Source: an uncultured Clostridia bacterium
Lineage (GTDB): Bacteria; Bacillota; Clostridia; Christensenellales; Aristaeellaceae
Assembly (NCBI GenBank): GCA_946538615.1
Contig: CAMNGW010000011.1
Coordinates: 1-32,405 of the forward strand
DNA: 32,405 nucleotides
Direction: 5' to 3'
The position numbers and the translations under genes were made by a program. A model generated the notes under the pieces. That model saw only the letters and a list, made by a program, of their open reading frames with translations, was not told the DNA's origin and ran no database searches. Below, piece by piece: positions 15,592 through 23,603 of the stretch. Numbering within the stretch: the first letter of the stretch is position 1; every line of letters starts with the position of its first letter.

Positions 15592-16434
15592 TCATGTTTG
15601 TATCGCCCGCACCAGCCCCCGGACCGTCCACAGGGATGTTTCCGGCCGCAGCCAGAGCCGTATGCCTTCCCGCACGCACACGTCCCGGAGCCTGCCCCCG
15701 AACCGTTCAAAGGCCAGTGCGATTTTTCCGCCAAGCACAAGGTCCGTCGGGCGGAAGGCATGAAAGACCCCGCCCAGTGCTTCTGCCGCCTGCCGTCCGA
15801 AGGCGTCCCAGACAGCATCATACGCCGGTTCGTCCGCGTTCAGCTCCCGCGGCGACAGTTCCCTGCCCAGGTACTGCATGCTGAGCCTGCGGATGCCCCG
15901 GTCGGAGAGATAATCGTCGATCACCGTTTCTCCATAAGGCAGGGCATAGATCCATCCGTTCTCCGGAATGCCTTCCCTCTTATCGCTGCACAGCTTCCCG
16001 TCGATGAGAAAGGCAGAGCCGGCGCCCGTGCCCAGACAGACCGTCAGGGCCCGGTGGCTTTGGGGAAGCGTTCCGGCCACACCCAGTGCATATGCGGAAA
16101 TATCGTTGATAAAATACCATTTTTGAGGATGAATGTCCATGGCTTCCCATGCATCCGTGAGGCGGATGCCAAAGAGGGACTCATACTTGGCAAGGCCCCG
16201 CATAAGGGGGATGCCCCGTTCATAGTCAAAGGGCCCTGGGAACGCCATCGCTAAGGCTCCGATCTGCCTTCCCGCCGAGAGACTCTGTATGATGCGGGCA
16301 AAATGCCTGATCAGTTCCTCTGCCGGCAGATCCGCGCTGGCGGGGAATTCCCGCAAAGGCTCTGGCGTCCCGCCCCTCATGCAGGCTGTTCCCTTGATCC
16401 CCGTACCGCCCACATCCATGAGGATATCCGTCAT
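15592..16434 (-). CDS. ROK-family sugar kinase lacking the zinc motif
   Basis: ATP-dependent sugar kinase of the ROK family: phosphate loop MDVGGTGIKG at residues 7-16, AMAFPGPFDYERG, catalytic Asp in INDISAYALG, adenosine motif CLGTGAGSAFLIDG. Most ROK proteins carry a His and a CxCGxxGCxE zinc site after this point. Here the corresponding stretch reads IPENGWIYALPYGETVIDD with no Cys, so it belongs to a zinc-free branch. The length of 280 residues is slightly short. The start overlaps the GH38 stop as ATGA, implying translational coupling. Between a mannosidase and a mannose-6-phosphate isomerase the natural substrate would be mannose, giving mannose-6-phosphate; this is inference. Confidence 0.82.
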   Translation of the reverse strand: MTDILMDVGGTGIKGTACMRGGTPEPLREFPASADLPAEELIRHFARIIQSLSAGRQIGALAMAFPGPFDYERGIPLMRGLAKYESLFGIRLTDAWEAMDIHPQKWYFINDISAYALGVAGTLPQSHRALTVCLGTGAGSAFLIDGKLCSDKREGIPENGWIYALPYGETVIDDYLSDRGIRRLSMQYLGRELSPRELNADEPAYDAVWDAFGRQAAEALGGVFHAFRPTDLVLGGKIALAFERFGGRLRDVCVREGIRLWLRPETSLWTVRGLVRAIQT

Positions 16435-18881
16435 ACTTCCATCAGCACCAGTCCTTCATTCATGGCCCTGCACAGCTGCATAGCCTGAGCGGCATCCCCG
16501 TGGGGACGCGTGGTGATGTCAAAGAAAAACTCGTACACGCCGCCAAGGTCAGCCTCAAAGTTGGTTTCCCAGAAATTGTTCATGACCCATGCAAAGGGCG
16601 TGGAGCGGTTGAGGGCCGTCTGCTTCCCGTCGCACAATGTGATGGGCGCGGCCTCCCTCGGCCCGAACGCCACAAGGGGTGTGTCCCGCAGGGCCATGAT
16701 CAGGTCCCCGCCCTCGCCCTGCCTCACCAGTCCGTTCTGCAGAAGGTAGAACTGCTGGCAGGTGCCCGGCAGCTGGTCCAGGCCCGGCCGCATGATGCAG
16801 CCTGTCTTGTCGATCCAGGTCTCATCCTCCCCGCCTGTGGTGAAAGGCAGTGCCACATACACGTTTTCCGGGTCCAGATTGCTTGTCTTGTGCATGCATA
16901 CTCTTGCCTCAATGAACGGAATGGTCTTATAGACCTTCAGATACACATCAAAGAAGACAAAGCCTTCCAGGCGGTACGTCAGTTTCTCCGTGATATAGAC
17001 TTCACCGTTTTCCACAATCCGCCCGTCCACGAGCCGTGCCGTGTCCCTGCGTGTCCCAAGGGACGCCCGGTTTCTTCCCATCTGCCGTCTGACGCTCATC
17101 TGGGAGAGCTCTCCGGACGGCGTCACCTCGTAGATGCCCGTGAAGGCGCCATAGGGGCTTTCCTGGTCCACCAGTTCCCTTCCGGTCTGTCTGTCCTGGA
17201 TGGAAAAGAGCCCCTTCTCCTGACTGATTCTGACAATATAGTAGGGCGTGCGGATCTCAAAGGGTGTTTCCAGCCTCTCCGGTGCATCAATGTCCGCTAC
17301 GCCGTCCGCGCCCATGCGCGCCGTATGGTCCATGGTGGCAGCAGGGTCCGGGGCAAAGCAGACCTCCACTTCCCTGCACTCCCCGCCCTCCAGCTCCAGC
17401 GCTGTTTCTATCGCCATGCCTCTGGAGGCCGGCCGCATCTGGCTGGGAAGCAGAAGACCCGTTTTCGTGTCGCGCAGGGCAAGGTGCGAGAGCATATCCA
17501 TGCCCATGCCGCCGAGCATCTCCCAGTGGTCCAGAATCACGGCGCATCCCATGCGCATGGCAAAGGGATGGGGATTGATGATGCGGGTGCGGTGCACTCT
17601 GTCCGGATAGGGCGTCACCTCGCCCATGGAAGAGAGCACACGGTGCAGGTTCCGGTTGGCCGCTGCATTGGCAGCTACGGCATACTGGCTCTTTTTCATG
17701 CCCACGGAGGCCACCATGGAGTTCCAGGGCTCCGAGATGGAGGAGGAATAGCCCCAGGTATGCTCCGCATAGAGCATCATGTTCTGCTCTGCTTCCTCAG
17801 TGAGTGCCGGTTCCCGGCGCCTGCCCTCCGGGTCCAGCTTGCCTGCCAGGCTGTGAAAGCGCTGGGCCTCCCTGTAGACCTTCACCGCAGCGGGCGTGGA
17901 TCCCACACCGTCGGCCCACCAGTCCGTAAAATCGCCTCTGTACACTGGGATCTCCACGCCCGAGGCTCGGACCGCATCAAAGAAGGTATCCAGGGTCGCC
18001 ATCTCCACATGCACAAGATCGCCCATCATCCGGTTGATGCTCTCCGCCCTCCGGGCAATCTCAATGTTGGGCGGCGCATTGTCGCTGATGACCCCCGACA
18101 CCATCATGGGCACCGTGTCAAAGGGATATCCTTCCCTCTCAAGCCCTTCCAGATATCTCCCAAGGCGCTTTCTGACCAGCTCCAGCTCCTGCCGCTGTGT
18201 AGTCTCCGCATCCGTGTGGAACAGGGCCCTGCGTTCCATATCGCATCTCACGTCGTCATAGAGCAGGTAGGAGGAATTGGCATGCGGCACAAGGCCCAGT
18301 TCATTGCCGAAGTGATAGTGCTCACCCACAAACGTCAGCACCCGTTTTCCCTCAGGGCCTTCCCAGTAAAAGCAGGAGGGATTATGTCCCATGGGATACA
18401 TGCCGTGGTGGGAGTGAAGGGCACAGAACAGGTTCTCCACACCGCTGTCCCGCAGCGCGTCGGGATAGCCCCAGGCATAGCCGTTCACATCCGCCGACAT
18501 GGCACTCTTTACCCTCAGGCCCAAGCCGTCCGCCAGCTTTCTGCCTTTCTCCAGCCGGCTCCTCAGGACACCCTCGTCCACCAGCTCGGTCATGTTCAGG
18601 TAGTTGCCGGAAAGCCCGATCCGCCCCTGTGCTGCCCGCTTCCTGAATGCAGCGGCTTCCGCTTCCCCCGCATGCTGAAGGAAGTTTTCCACCTGCCAGA
18701 TGTTCTCGCACTGCCAGCGGAAACCCTCCATGCCCTTCTTTTCACCGCGGTCTATGGCATCAAAAAGGGCAAGCGCCTGCCTGATGTAGTCCACGTGATA
18801 CATCTCAATGCGTTCCTGATAATCGGTATAGCCGATATCCGTGTGTGAATGATGGATGAGAAGCATATGCCATCTGCGCAT
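16431..18881 (-). CDS. divergent GH38 glycosidase (operon 2)
   Basis: A cytoplasmic GH38-fold enzyme of 816 residues with no signal peptide. Putative zinc ligands are His13 and Asp15 in HHSHTDIGYTD. The likely nucleophile is Asp131 in MSADVNGYAWGYP, spaced 118 residues from His13 as in the other GH38 here (112). A later His lies in YAEHTWGYSSS (about 374). The motifs differ from standard alpha-mannosidases (HIDPVWLW, DSFGH, FHDSLPGS), so it belongs to a separate subgroup whose substrate may be another alpha-mannoside linkage or a modified mannoside. AGGAGG lies seven bases before ATG 18881, 11 bases after the permease stop. It is followed by the overlapping ROK gene. Context supports mannose release, but exact specificity is open. 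Confidence 0.82.
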   Translation of the reverse strand: MRRWHMLLIHHSHTDIGYTDYQERIEMYHVDYIRQALALFDAIDRGEKKGMEGFRWQCENIWQVENFLQHAGEAEAAAFRKRAAQGRIGLSGNYLNMTELVDEGVLRSRLEKGRKLADGLGLRVKSAMSADVNGYAWGYPDALRDSGVENLFCALHSHHGMYPMGHNPSCFYWEGPEGKRVLTFVGEHYHFGNELGLVPHANSSYLLYDDVRCDMERRALFHTDAETTQRQELELVRKRLGRYLEGLEREGYPFDTVPMMVSGVISDNAPPNIEIARRAESINRMMGDLVHVEMATLDTFFDAVRASGVEIPVYRGDFTDWWADGVGSTPAAVKVYREAQRFHSLAGKLDPEGRRREPALTEEAEQNMMLYAEHTWGYSSSISEPWNSMVASVGMKKSQYAVAANAAANRNLHRVLSSMGEVTPYPDRVHRTRIINPHPFAMRMGCAVILDHWEMLGGMGMDMLSHLALRDTKTGLLLPSQMRPASRGMAIETALELEGGECREVEVCFAPDPAATMDHTARMGADGVADIDAPERLETPFEIRTPYYIVRISQEKGLFSIQDRQTGRELVDQESPYGAFTGIYEVTPSGELSQMSVRRQMGRNRASLGTRRDTARLVDGRIVENGEVYITEKLTYRLEGFVFFDVYLKVYKTIPFIEARVCMHKTSNLDPENVYVALPFTTGGEDETWIDKTGCIMRPGLDQLPGTCQQFYLLQNGLVRQGEGGDLIMALRDTPLVAFGPREAAPITLCDGKQTALNRSTPFAWVMNNFWETNFEADLGGVYEFFFDITTRPHGDAAQAMQLCRAMNEGLVLMEV

Positions 18882-18892
18882 GTGGGTTCCTC

Positions 18893-19738
18893 CTATTTCG
18901 ATGTATACACAATACCGCTGTCAAAATTGCGGTTGAGGAAAACGTAGAGAAGAATGGTGGGAACGGATACGACGATGCAGCCCACAAGAAGGGCGGGCAC
19001 ATTGCCGCTGAAGGAGGTGATCGTGGCCATGACGGGACGGATGTCGCTGCTCTTGACCAGTGTCATGCCGAACATCAGTTCATTATAGCACCAAGAGAAC
19101 TGGGTCATGAAGACCACAATCAGGGACGGCTTGGACATAGGCAGCATAATGCTCACAAGCGTGCGCATGCGGGAAGCGCCGTCGATCTTGGCTGATTCCA
19201 CCACCTCGTCGTCGATGGACCTGAACTGATTGTGCAGAACAAACATGGCAAAGGGCACCGTAATGGCCACATAGAAAAGCATGAGCCCTGCTCTTGTGTT
19301 GTAGAGCCCCACCTCCATGTAGGCCTTGAACACCGGGATCAGGTACATCTGGAAGGGAAAGATGGTCCCGCTGTAGATGAACAGGAACCAGAGCATGCGC
19401 CTCCGGATGTTCAGTCTGGCTATGGCATAGGCCGCCAGCGACGCCACCACAAGACATCCGAGGCCTCCAGCGAGGCCGTAGAGGATGCTGGTCCATACGC
19501 TCTGCAGCACGGTGCTGTAATCCATGAGGTATTTGAAGTTGACGCTCCAGCCGAAGGATACGGGCATGTCCCAGATATAGGACATATTGTATTCCTTCTT
19601 GGTCTTCAGGCTGGCTATGAGAAGAAAGGCAATGGGAATCAGCCACAGGACGGCCAGGATCACCAGAATGACATGGGTTATGGTATGGCCTTTTCTTACC
19701 AGGGGCTGATCCTTCTGACGCTTCATGGTTTTTGTCAT
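18893..19738 (-). CDS. ABC sugar permease, MalG type (operon 2)
   Basis: CUT1 permease of 281 residues. The first helix is ITHVILVILAVLWLIPIAFLLIASL and the EAA loop is ESAKIDGASRMRTLVSIMLP. GGGAGGAAG precedes ATG 19738. It pairs with the permease encoded at 19755-20636 and is 16 bases from it. No ATPase gene accompanies the set. Confidence 0.9.
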   Translation of the reverse strand: MTKTMKRQKDQPLVRKGHTITHVILVILAVLWLIPIAFLLIASLKTKKEYNMSYIWDMPVSFGWSVNFKYLMDYSTVLQSVWTSILYGLAGGLGCLVVASLAAYAIARLNIRRRMLWFLFIYSGTIFPFQMYLIPVFKAYMEVGLYNTRAGLMLFYVAITVPFAMFVLHNQFRSIDDEVVESAKIDGASRMRTLVSIMLPMSKPSLIVVFMTQFSWCYNELMFGMTLVKSSDIRPVMATITSFSGNVPALLVGCIVVSVPTILLYVFLNRNFDSGIVYTSK

Positions 19739-19754
19739 CCGACTTCCTCCCTTC

Positions 19755-20636
19755 TCAGGCTTCCCTGCGGAAATTGTTCCACAGGTTCAGGATGGATACA
19801 GCCATGACAATGGTGCTGAGCACCACAGCCACTGCCGCGCCGCCGCCATAGTTATTGCGCACAAAGGATTCCACATACATGGACAGGGCAAAGGTTTCGG
19901 ATGTTCTGTAGGGGCCGCCCTTGGTCATGACCCATATGTTGTCAAAGACCTTGAAACTGTTGACCATGGTCATGAGCAGCACCACTTTGGTCGTCCCGCT
20001 GAGCATGGGAAGAATCACCCTGCCGTACAGCCTGACGCCCTGTGCCCCATCAATCTGAGCCGCTTCCACGCAGGAGCGGTCCACGCTGCGAAGGCCTGCC
20101 AGAAACAGCAGCATGCTCATGCCGATGCCGCTCCAGCAGCCCATCATGATCATAATGAACGTGTTCAGATAAGGAATGGCCAGCCAGTCGCGGACCCAGC
20201 TTTTCATGCCGATGAGGCCGAAAAACTGCGGAACGCCGTAGGTCGACAGCATGGCCGCCATGATGACGCTCGCCACAATGCCCGAGAGCGTGGAGGGGAA
20301 ATAAAAGAAATTCTTGAAAAGCGAGGAAGCCGTAGAATTCACAATCAGGATGGCCAGGAGCAGCGGGATCGCCAGGTTGATGACCAGAGAGCATACCACC
20401 CAGATGAGGGTGTTCATCATGGAAATACGCAGATTGCTGTCCTGAAAAATCGCACGGTAGTTCTCCAGTCCCACAAAGGTCTGCTCATTGAAGCCGTCCC
20501 AGGAAAAAAAGCTCAGCCGCAGGGTGTATATGATCGAGGATATGAAGAACACACCGATCAGAAGCACCGCGGGCATCAGATAAAGATAATCGGTCCAATC
20601 CCGGAATGCCCTTCCGGTCCTCTTCTCCCCCGTCAT
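19755..20636 (-). CDS. ABC sugar permease, MalF type (operon 2)
   Basis: CUT1 permease with first helix YLYLMPAVLLIGVFFISSIIYTL and EAA loop EAAQIDGAQGVRLYGRVILP. The ORF-track start at 20711 would include 25 residues read through the intergenic hairpin. The ATG at 20636 has GAGGTG about six bases upstream and gives a usual N-terminus (MTGEKRTGRAFRDW) and 293 residues. It follows the binding-protein gene by 86 bases. Confidence 0.88.
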   Translation of the reverse strand: MTGEKRTGRAFRDWTDYLYLMPAVLLIGVFFISSIIYTLRLSFFSWDGFNEQTFVGLENYRAIFQDSNLRISMMNTLIWVVCSLVINLAIPLLLAILIVNSTASSLFKNFFYFPSTLSGIVASVIMAAMLSTYGVPQFFGLIGMKSWVRDWLAIPYLNTFIMIMMGCWSGIGMSMLLFLAGLRSVDRSCVEAAQIDGAQGVRLYGRVILPMLSGTTKVVLLMTMVNSFKVFDNIWVMTKGGPYRTSETFALSMYVESFVRNNYGGGAAVAVVLSTIVMAVSILNLWNNFRREA

Positions 20637-20676
20637 CCCATACACCTCGTCTCTTTTTCTTCCATAAATCATATAT

Positions 20677-20706
20677 CCGGCCGCAGGAAAAGGCACCTGC
20701 GGCCGG
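20677..20706 (-). promoter_or_regulatory. stabilising hairpin after the operon 2 binding-protein gene
   Basis: CCGGCCGCAGG and CCTGCGGCCGG form a perfect 11-bp stem with an 8-base loop, 16 bases after the stop codon. There is no T tract on the minus strand. Its position is the same as the hairpin at 8597-8620 in operon 1, which suggests a common way to raise binding-protein mRNA over the permeases. Confidence 0.65.
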
Positions 20707-20722
20707 GGCATGTCTGATCAGT

Positions 20723-21946
20723 TTACTTTCCGAATACTTCGTCCGCTTTGGCCTGAATGGCATTGAGCGTGCTTTCGGTATCAGCCTGTCCATCCATGAA
20801 GCGGGCCAGCACATCGAGTGCCACATCACGGATCTCGGAAGGCGTATTCTCATAGTATCTCAGAATCACGGTGTTGGCCTCCGTATCCTGGGGCAGATTG
20901 GCAATGGTCTTCACAGCCGCATTGCTGCATTCCACGCCGCCAATGAGAATAATGCCGTTGGTTTCTGCCGTCACGGCCTGCATTTCGGGTGTGTAATAGG
21001 CAAGAATGGCTTCCTCTGCCGCTTCCACGTTATCACATACGGCAGGAATGCACATCGGGGCAGCTTCCATGAACACCACATTCTTATCGCCCTTCATGCT
21101 GGGAAGAACGAAAGCGCTCAGGGTGTCGATGCCGTAATCATTGAACACCTTGGTGGCATGGGTCTGAGGTTCAATGCAGATGGCACATTCGCCGGTGGCA
21201 AAACGGCGGGTATGATCGTCATAGCCTGCGGGTGTGGCGAAATAGCCCTTCTTGAACATATCGCCCCAGATATTCAGTACTTCTACCATGCGCTCATCGG
21301 TGTAGGCAATGGATCCGTCGCAGATGCCCTTGTAGAGCTCGGGATCATAGGCGGCCACCATGGCCTCAAACCAGATGAAGCTGGCCCAGGAGTCATTCTT
21401 CAGACTGATGGGGGTGATGCCTGCAGCCAGCAGCTTGTCGCAGTCTTCGATGAATTCATCAAAGGTTGCGGGCACCTTTTCAATACCGGCCTTCTCAAAG
21501 GCAGCGGTATTATAGATGCAGGTATTGTACAGAACGCTGAAGGGAACCGCATAGGCTTTGCCGTCCAGAACGAAGGCATCACGGATGCTCGGTGCCACAC
21601 CGGCCGCGATCACTTTCTCCCACAGTTCGTCCAGAGCCATGACCTTGCCGCTGGAAGCCAGAGCCTCCAGCTGAGAGCCGCTCCACCATGTGAAGATCTC
21701 AGGTGCGGCGCTGGGGGTGTCAATGGACTGGGAAATAGCTGTCTGATAGGAAGCGGTATCGGGATAGATAATGTTCTCGACCGTGTCGCCGTAGGCCGCG
21801 GTCCAGCCGTTCATCCAGGCAATGCCGATCTCATCGTCGGCAACCTTGTTGTCGTTCCAGAATTCCACCGGGCCCGCCGCCAGCGCCTGGGCTGTCAGTG
21901 CGAATACCATAGTCAGTGCCAGCAGGATTGTCAGAAGCTTCTTCAT
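20723..21946 (-). CDS. ABC transporter sugar-binding protein (operon 2)
   Basis: Extracellular solute-binding protein, CUT1 type. Residues 1-27 or so are a signal peptide (MKKLLTILLALTMVFALTAQALA) with a signal peptidase I-like ALA-AG site and no lipobox. The mature start GPVEFWNDNKVADDEIGIAW and the later FTWWSGSQLEALA, YTPEMQAVTAETNG and FGK end fit the family. The chosen ATG at 21946 has AAAGGGG eight bases before it; an in-frame ATG at 21967 would add seven residues and lacks such a site. It is the first gene of operon 2 behind the promoter at 22001-22029. It is only distantly similar in sequence to the operon 1 binding protein, so the two systems may prefer different oligosaccharides. 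Confidence 0.88.
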   Translation of the reverse strand: MKKLLTILLALTMVFALTAQALAAGPVEFWNDNKVADDEIGIAWMNGWTAAYGDTVENIIYPDTASYQTAISQSIDTPSAAPEIFTWWSGSQLEALASSGKVMALDELWEKVIAAGVAPSIRDAFVLDGKAYAVPFSVLYNTCIYNTAAFEKAGIEKVPATFDEFIEDCDKLLAAGITPISLKNDSWASFIWFEAMVAAYDPELYKGICDGSIAYTDERMVEVLNIWGDMFKKGYFATPAGYDDHTRRFATGECAICIEPQTHATKVFNDYGIDTLSAFVLPSMKGDKNVVFMEAAPMCIPAVCDNVEAAEEAILAYYTPEMQAVTAETNGIILIGGVECSNAAVKTIANLPQDTEANTVILRYYENTPSEIRDVALDVLARFMDGQADTESTLNAIQAKADEVFGK

Positions 21947-21979
21947 GTTTCTTACCCCTTTTCTCATGTGAAATTGTGT

Positions 21980-21995
21980 TAACGTTATAACGTTA
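21980..21995. promoter_or_regulatory. 16-bp perfect palindrome at the operon 2 start point
   Basis: TAACGTTATAACGTTA is a perfect palindrome and also two tandem copies of the palindromic octamer TAACGTTA. It covers the predicted transcription start (near 21994) and the first bases of the leader, the usual place for a repressor site. Which regulator binds it is not shown by sequence. Confidence 0.6.
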
Positions 21996-22000
21996 TGGCA

Positions 22001-22029
22001 ACTATACCATCACGTGTACACCCTGTCAA
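22001..22029 (-). promoter_or_regulatory. near-consensus promoter of operon 2
   Basis: On the minus strand, TTGACA (22029-22024), exactly 17 bases, then TATAGT (22006-22001). This is a strong sigma-A promoter, implying that control is by repression. Confidence 0.85.
22014..22021. promoter_or_regulatory. GTGTACAC palindrome in the promoter spacer, candidate GntR/UTRA operator
   Basis: The octamer fits GTnTAnAC, the known consensus core of HutC-subfamily GntR regulators. It lies between the -35 and -10 of operon 2, which itself encodes a HutC/UTRA-type regulator at 14856-15575. Binding there would block the polymerase. Confidence 0.5.
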
Positions 22030-22135
22030 TCCTTCTGCAAATATTAGCCAATTCGGCCCAAACGTATGGATGCCTCCTCCTGGCTCCATGATGGTTCCCG
22101 GGAAAAAAAATAAGGAAAGTCTGGAGGCGAAGGGT

Positions 22136-22180
22136 AAAAGAAAACGGCGCCAGCGTTGCTGCAGCCCCGTTTTTTCTTTT
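22136..22180. terminator. T-rich terminator between the AraC gene and operon 2
   Basis: AAAACGG pairs with CCGTTTT, with CAGC/GCTG pairing inside, followed on the plus strand by TTTTTTCTTTTTTTT. On the minus strand the stem ends in TTTTCTTTT, so it can also stop read-through from the AraC-type gene into operon 2. No plus-strand gene ends here. Confidence 0.6.
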
Positions 22181-22290
22181 TTTTGCACAAGGTGCAGACA
22201 GCCATGTCATCCGGCAAAGGGAAATGCTTATGAGGTCCCGTCAAGGGTTCATCTGATCATTCATTGAGTGAAAAAAGAACAAACCATCTT

Positions 22291-22311
22291 CAGCGGGACG
22301 ATCTCCCGCTG
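22291..22311 (-). terminator. hairpin after the AraC-type gene
   Basis: CAGCGGGA and TCCCGCTG form a perfect 8-bp stem with a 5-base loop, 36 bases beyond the stop codon. A TTCTTTTTT tract follows on the minus strand about 11 bases later, so termination efficiency is uncertain. Confidence 0.55.
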
Positions 22312-22346
22312 CCCTGTTGAATCTGCTGCCATATCTTTCGTTTTCT

Positions 22347-23519
22347 TCATTGCATTCTGTATTCAGTCGGCGTCATGCCCATATATTTTTTAAACACTTT
22401 AGCAAAATGGCTTTGCGAGGAGAAGCCCAAATAGTCACTGATGGCGATTAAGCTCTTATCGGTGTAAACGAGCAGGCGGGCAGCCTCCTCACTTTTTTTC
22501 GTGAGGATGAAATCGGTAAGGGTCATACCGGTTTGTTCTTTGAATTTCCGGGAAAGGTGGGGCCGGGAATAATGAAGCTCATTGGCCAGCTTTTCCGTAT
22601 CAACAGGCTCACTCAAATGCCGCTGTGTCCAGGCGGCCACGGCAATGGCCAGAGGTGTTGGCTGAATGCCTTCCCGCAGGCGCGCCACCTGCTCTGTATA
22701 GGTAAGGAGCATGTTGATTTGCAGCCGAAGGATGCTTTGCACATCCTGGAGTGCCTCGCAATTGCGGATCAGCAGATCGCTGGCAGACAAAGCTTCTTCC
22801 ACATCCACGCCGCCACGGATGGCGGAGCGGGCAGCCAGGGTGGTGGTGACGATAAAGGTGTTTTTATATTGCCGCAAATGCTCGTGTGCCATAGGCCCGG
22901 CGTGAACAGCGGGCGCGCTGGCGATCCAGGCTTTCAGGGCGTCTGTGTCGCCTTTGCGGATCATGTTCATAAGGGTCTGCTCAATCGCCAGTGTCGTATG
23001 GTTTTCTTCATAAACCTCCTGTTCATTGTGGGCCGTCTGAAGAGCAGGATCGATTTGTTTCTCAGCCGGTTCGTTCAGCGCAATATCTTCCAGCGATAGC
23101 TTTTCTCCGTTGATCACATAGTTCATCGCACATAAGATTTGCTGCAGGCTTTCCAGTGGCATGGGCGCCAGAGAACGCATGGCCTGAATGAACGCATCTG
23201 TCTCCTCTGCGGGTACGTTGCTCATAAAGGCCAGCTCCCGGAGCTGCTGACCGGTGGCGGGAAGCTGCCGTGTCGGACCCATGATCAGCCGGGTTTCACC
23301 GCTGTGGACGACGCCGTAGAAATAATAACGCGGTGTGATATAGGTGCCGATATGGTCCGGCAAAGCAAACAAATCGGCCTGTGTCGCCTGAATGGGGTCA
23401 TATTTCAGACCGGAATGGTCCACTTTGAATACCAGTTCGTTTCCCTCGTACAGCCGCACGGGGAAGCCGCACAGGCTGCCAAGGGTGCCGCAAAGATAGG
23501 AAAGATCCAGTTTTTTCAT
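22347..23519 (-). CDS. AraC-family transcriptional regulator
   Basis: The C-terminal 100 residues carry two helix-turn-helix motifs of the AraC/XylS family (VDTEKLANELHYSRPHLSRKFKEQTGMTLTDFI and SLIAISDYLGFSSQSHFAKVFKKYMGMTPTEYR). The N-terminal 280 residues are not a simple arabinose-binding cupin and I do not recognise a named ligand domain; they contain GVVHSGETRLIMGPTRQLP and a helical central part. The start at 23519 is preferred over the ORF-track start because it gives a natural MKKLDLSYLCG and has AAGGGCG upstream. It diverges from the GH3 operon across about 140 bases and is probably its activator. Confidence 0.88.
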   Translation of the reverse strand: MKKLDLSYLCGTLGSLCGFPVRLYEGNELVFKVDHSGLKYDPIQATQADLFALPDHIGTYITPRYYFYGVVHSGETRLIMGPTRQLPATGQQLRELAFMSNVPAEETDAFIQAMRSLAPMPLESLQQILCAMNYVINGEKLSLEDIALNEPAEKQIDPALQTAHNEQEVYEENHTTLAIEQTLMNMIRKGDTDALKAWIASAPAVHAGPMAHEHLRQYKNTFIVTTTLAARSAIRGGVDVEEALSASDLLIRNCEALQDVQSILRLQINMLLTYTEQVARLREGIQPTPLAIAVAAWTQRHLSEPVDTEKLANELHYSRPHLSRKFKEQTGMTLTDFILTKKSEEAARLLVYTDKSLIAISDYLGFSSQSHFAKVFKKYMGMTPTEYRMQ

Positions 23520-23552
23520 CGGATTCACGCCCTTCTGTGTTAAGACGTTACA

Positions 23553-23581
23553 ATTATGCATCGAATATCACAATACTGCAA
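23553..23581 (-). promoter_or_regulatory. promoter of the AraC-type gene
   Basis: On the minus strand, TTGCAG (23581-23576), 17 bases, then CATAAT (23558-23553). It predicts a start near 23546 and a leader of about 27 bases. It lies in the divergent region shared with the GH3 operon. Confidence 0.55.
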
Positions 23582-23603
23582 GACTTCTGGCTTCCCCTTA
23601 TCA

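Noticed and set aside
15576-15821. 82-residue N-terminal extension of the UTRA regulator
   Set aside because: It lies inside the ROK gene in another frame and is low-complexity Gly/Cys/Arg. The GntR domain starts properly at 15575.
16500-18848. 782-codon plus-strand ORF opposite the operon 2 GH38 gene
   Set aside because: Same complementary-phase effect of codon choice. The protein is rich in His, Gly, Arg and Pro without any motif, while the opposite strand has clear GH38 features.
20637-20711. Upstream extension of the operon 2 MalF-type permease to 20711
   Set aside because: The extra 25 residues are translated from the intergenic hairpin. The ATG at 20636 has a ribosome site and a standard N-terminus.
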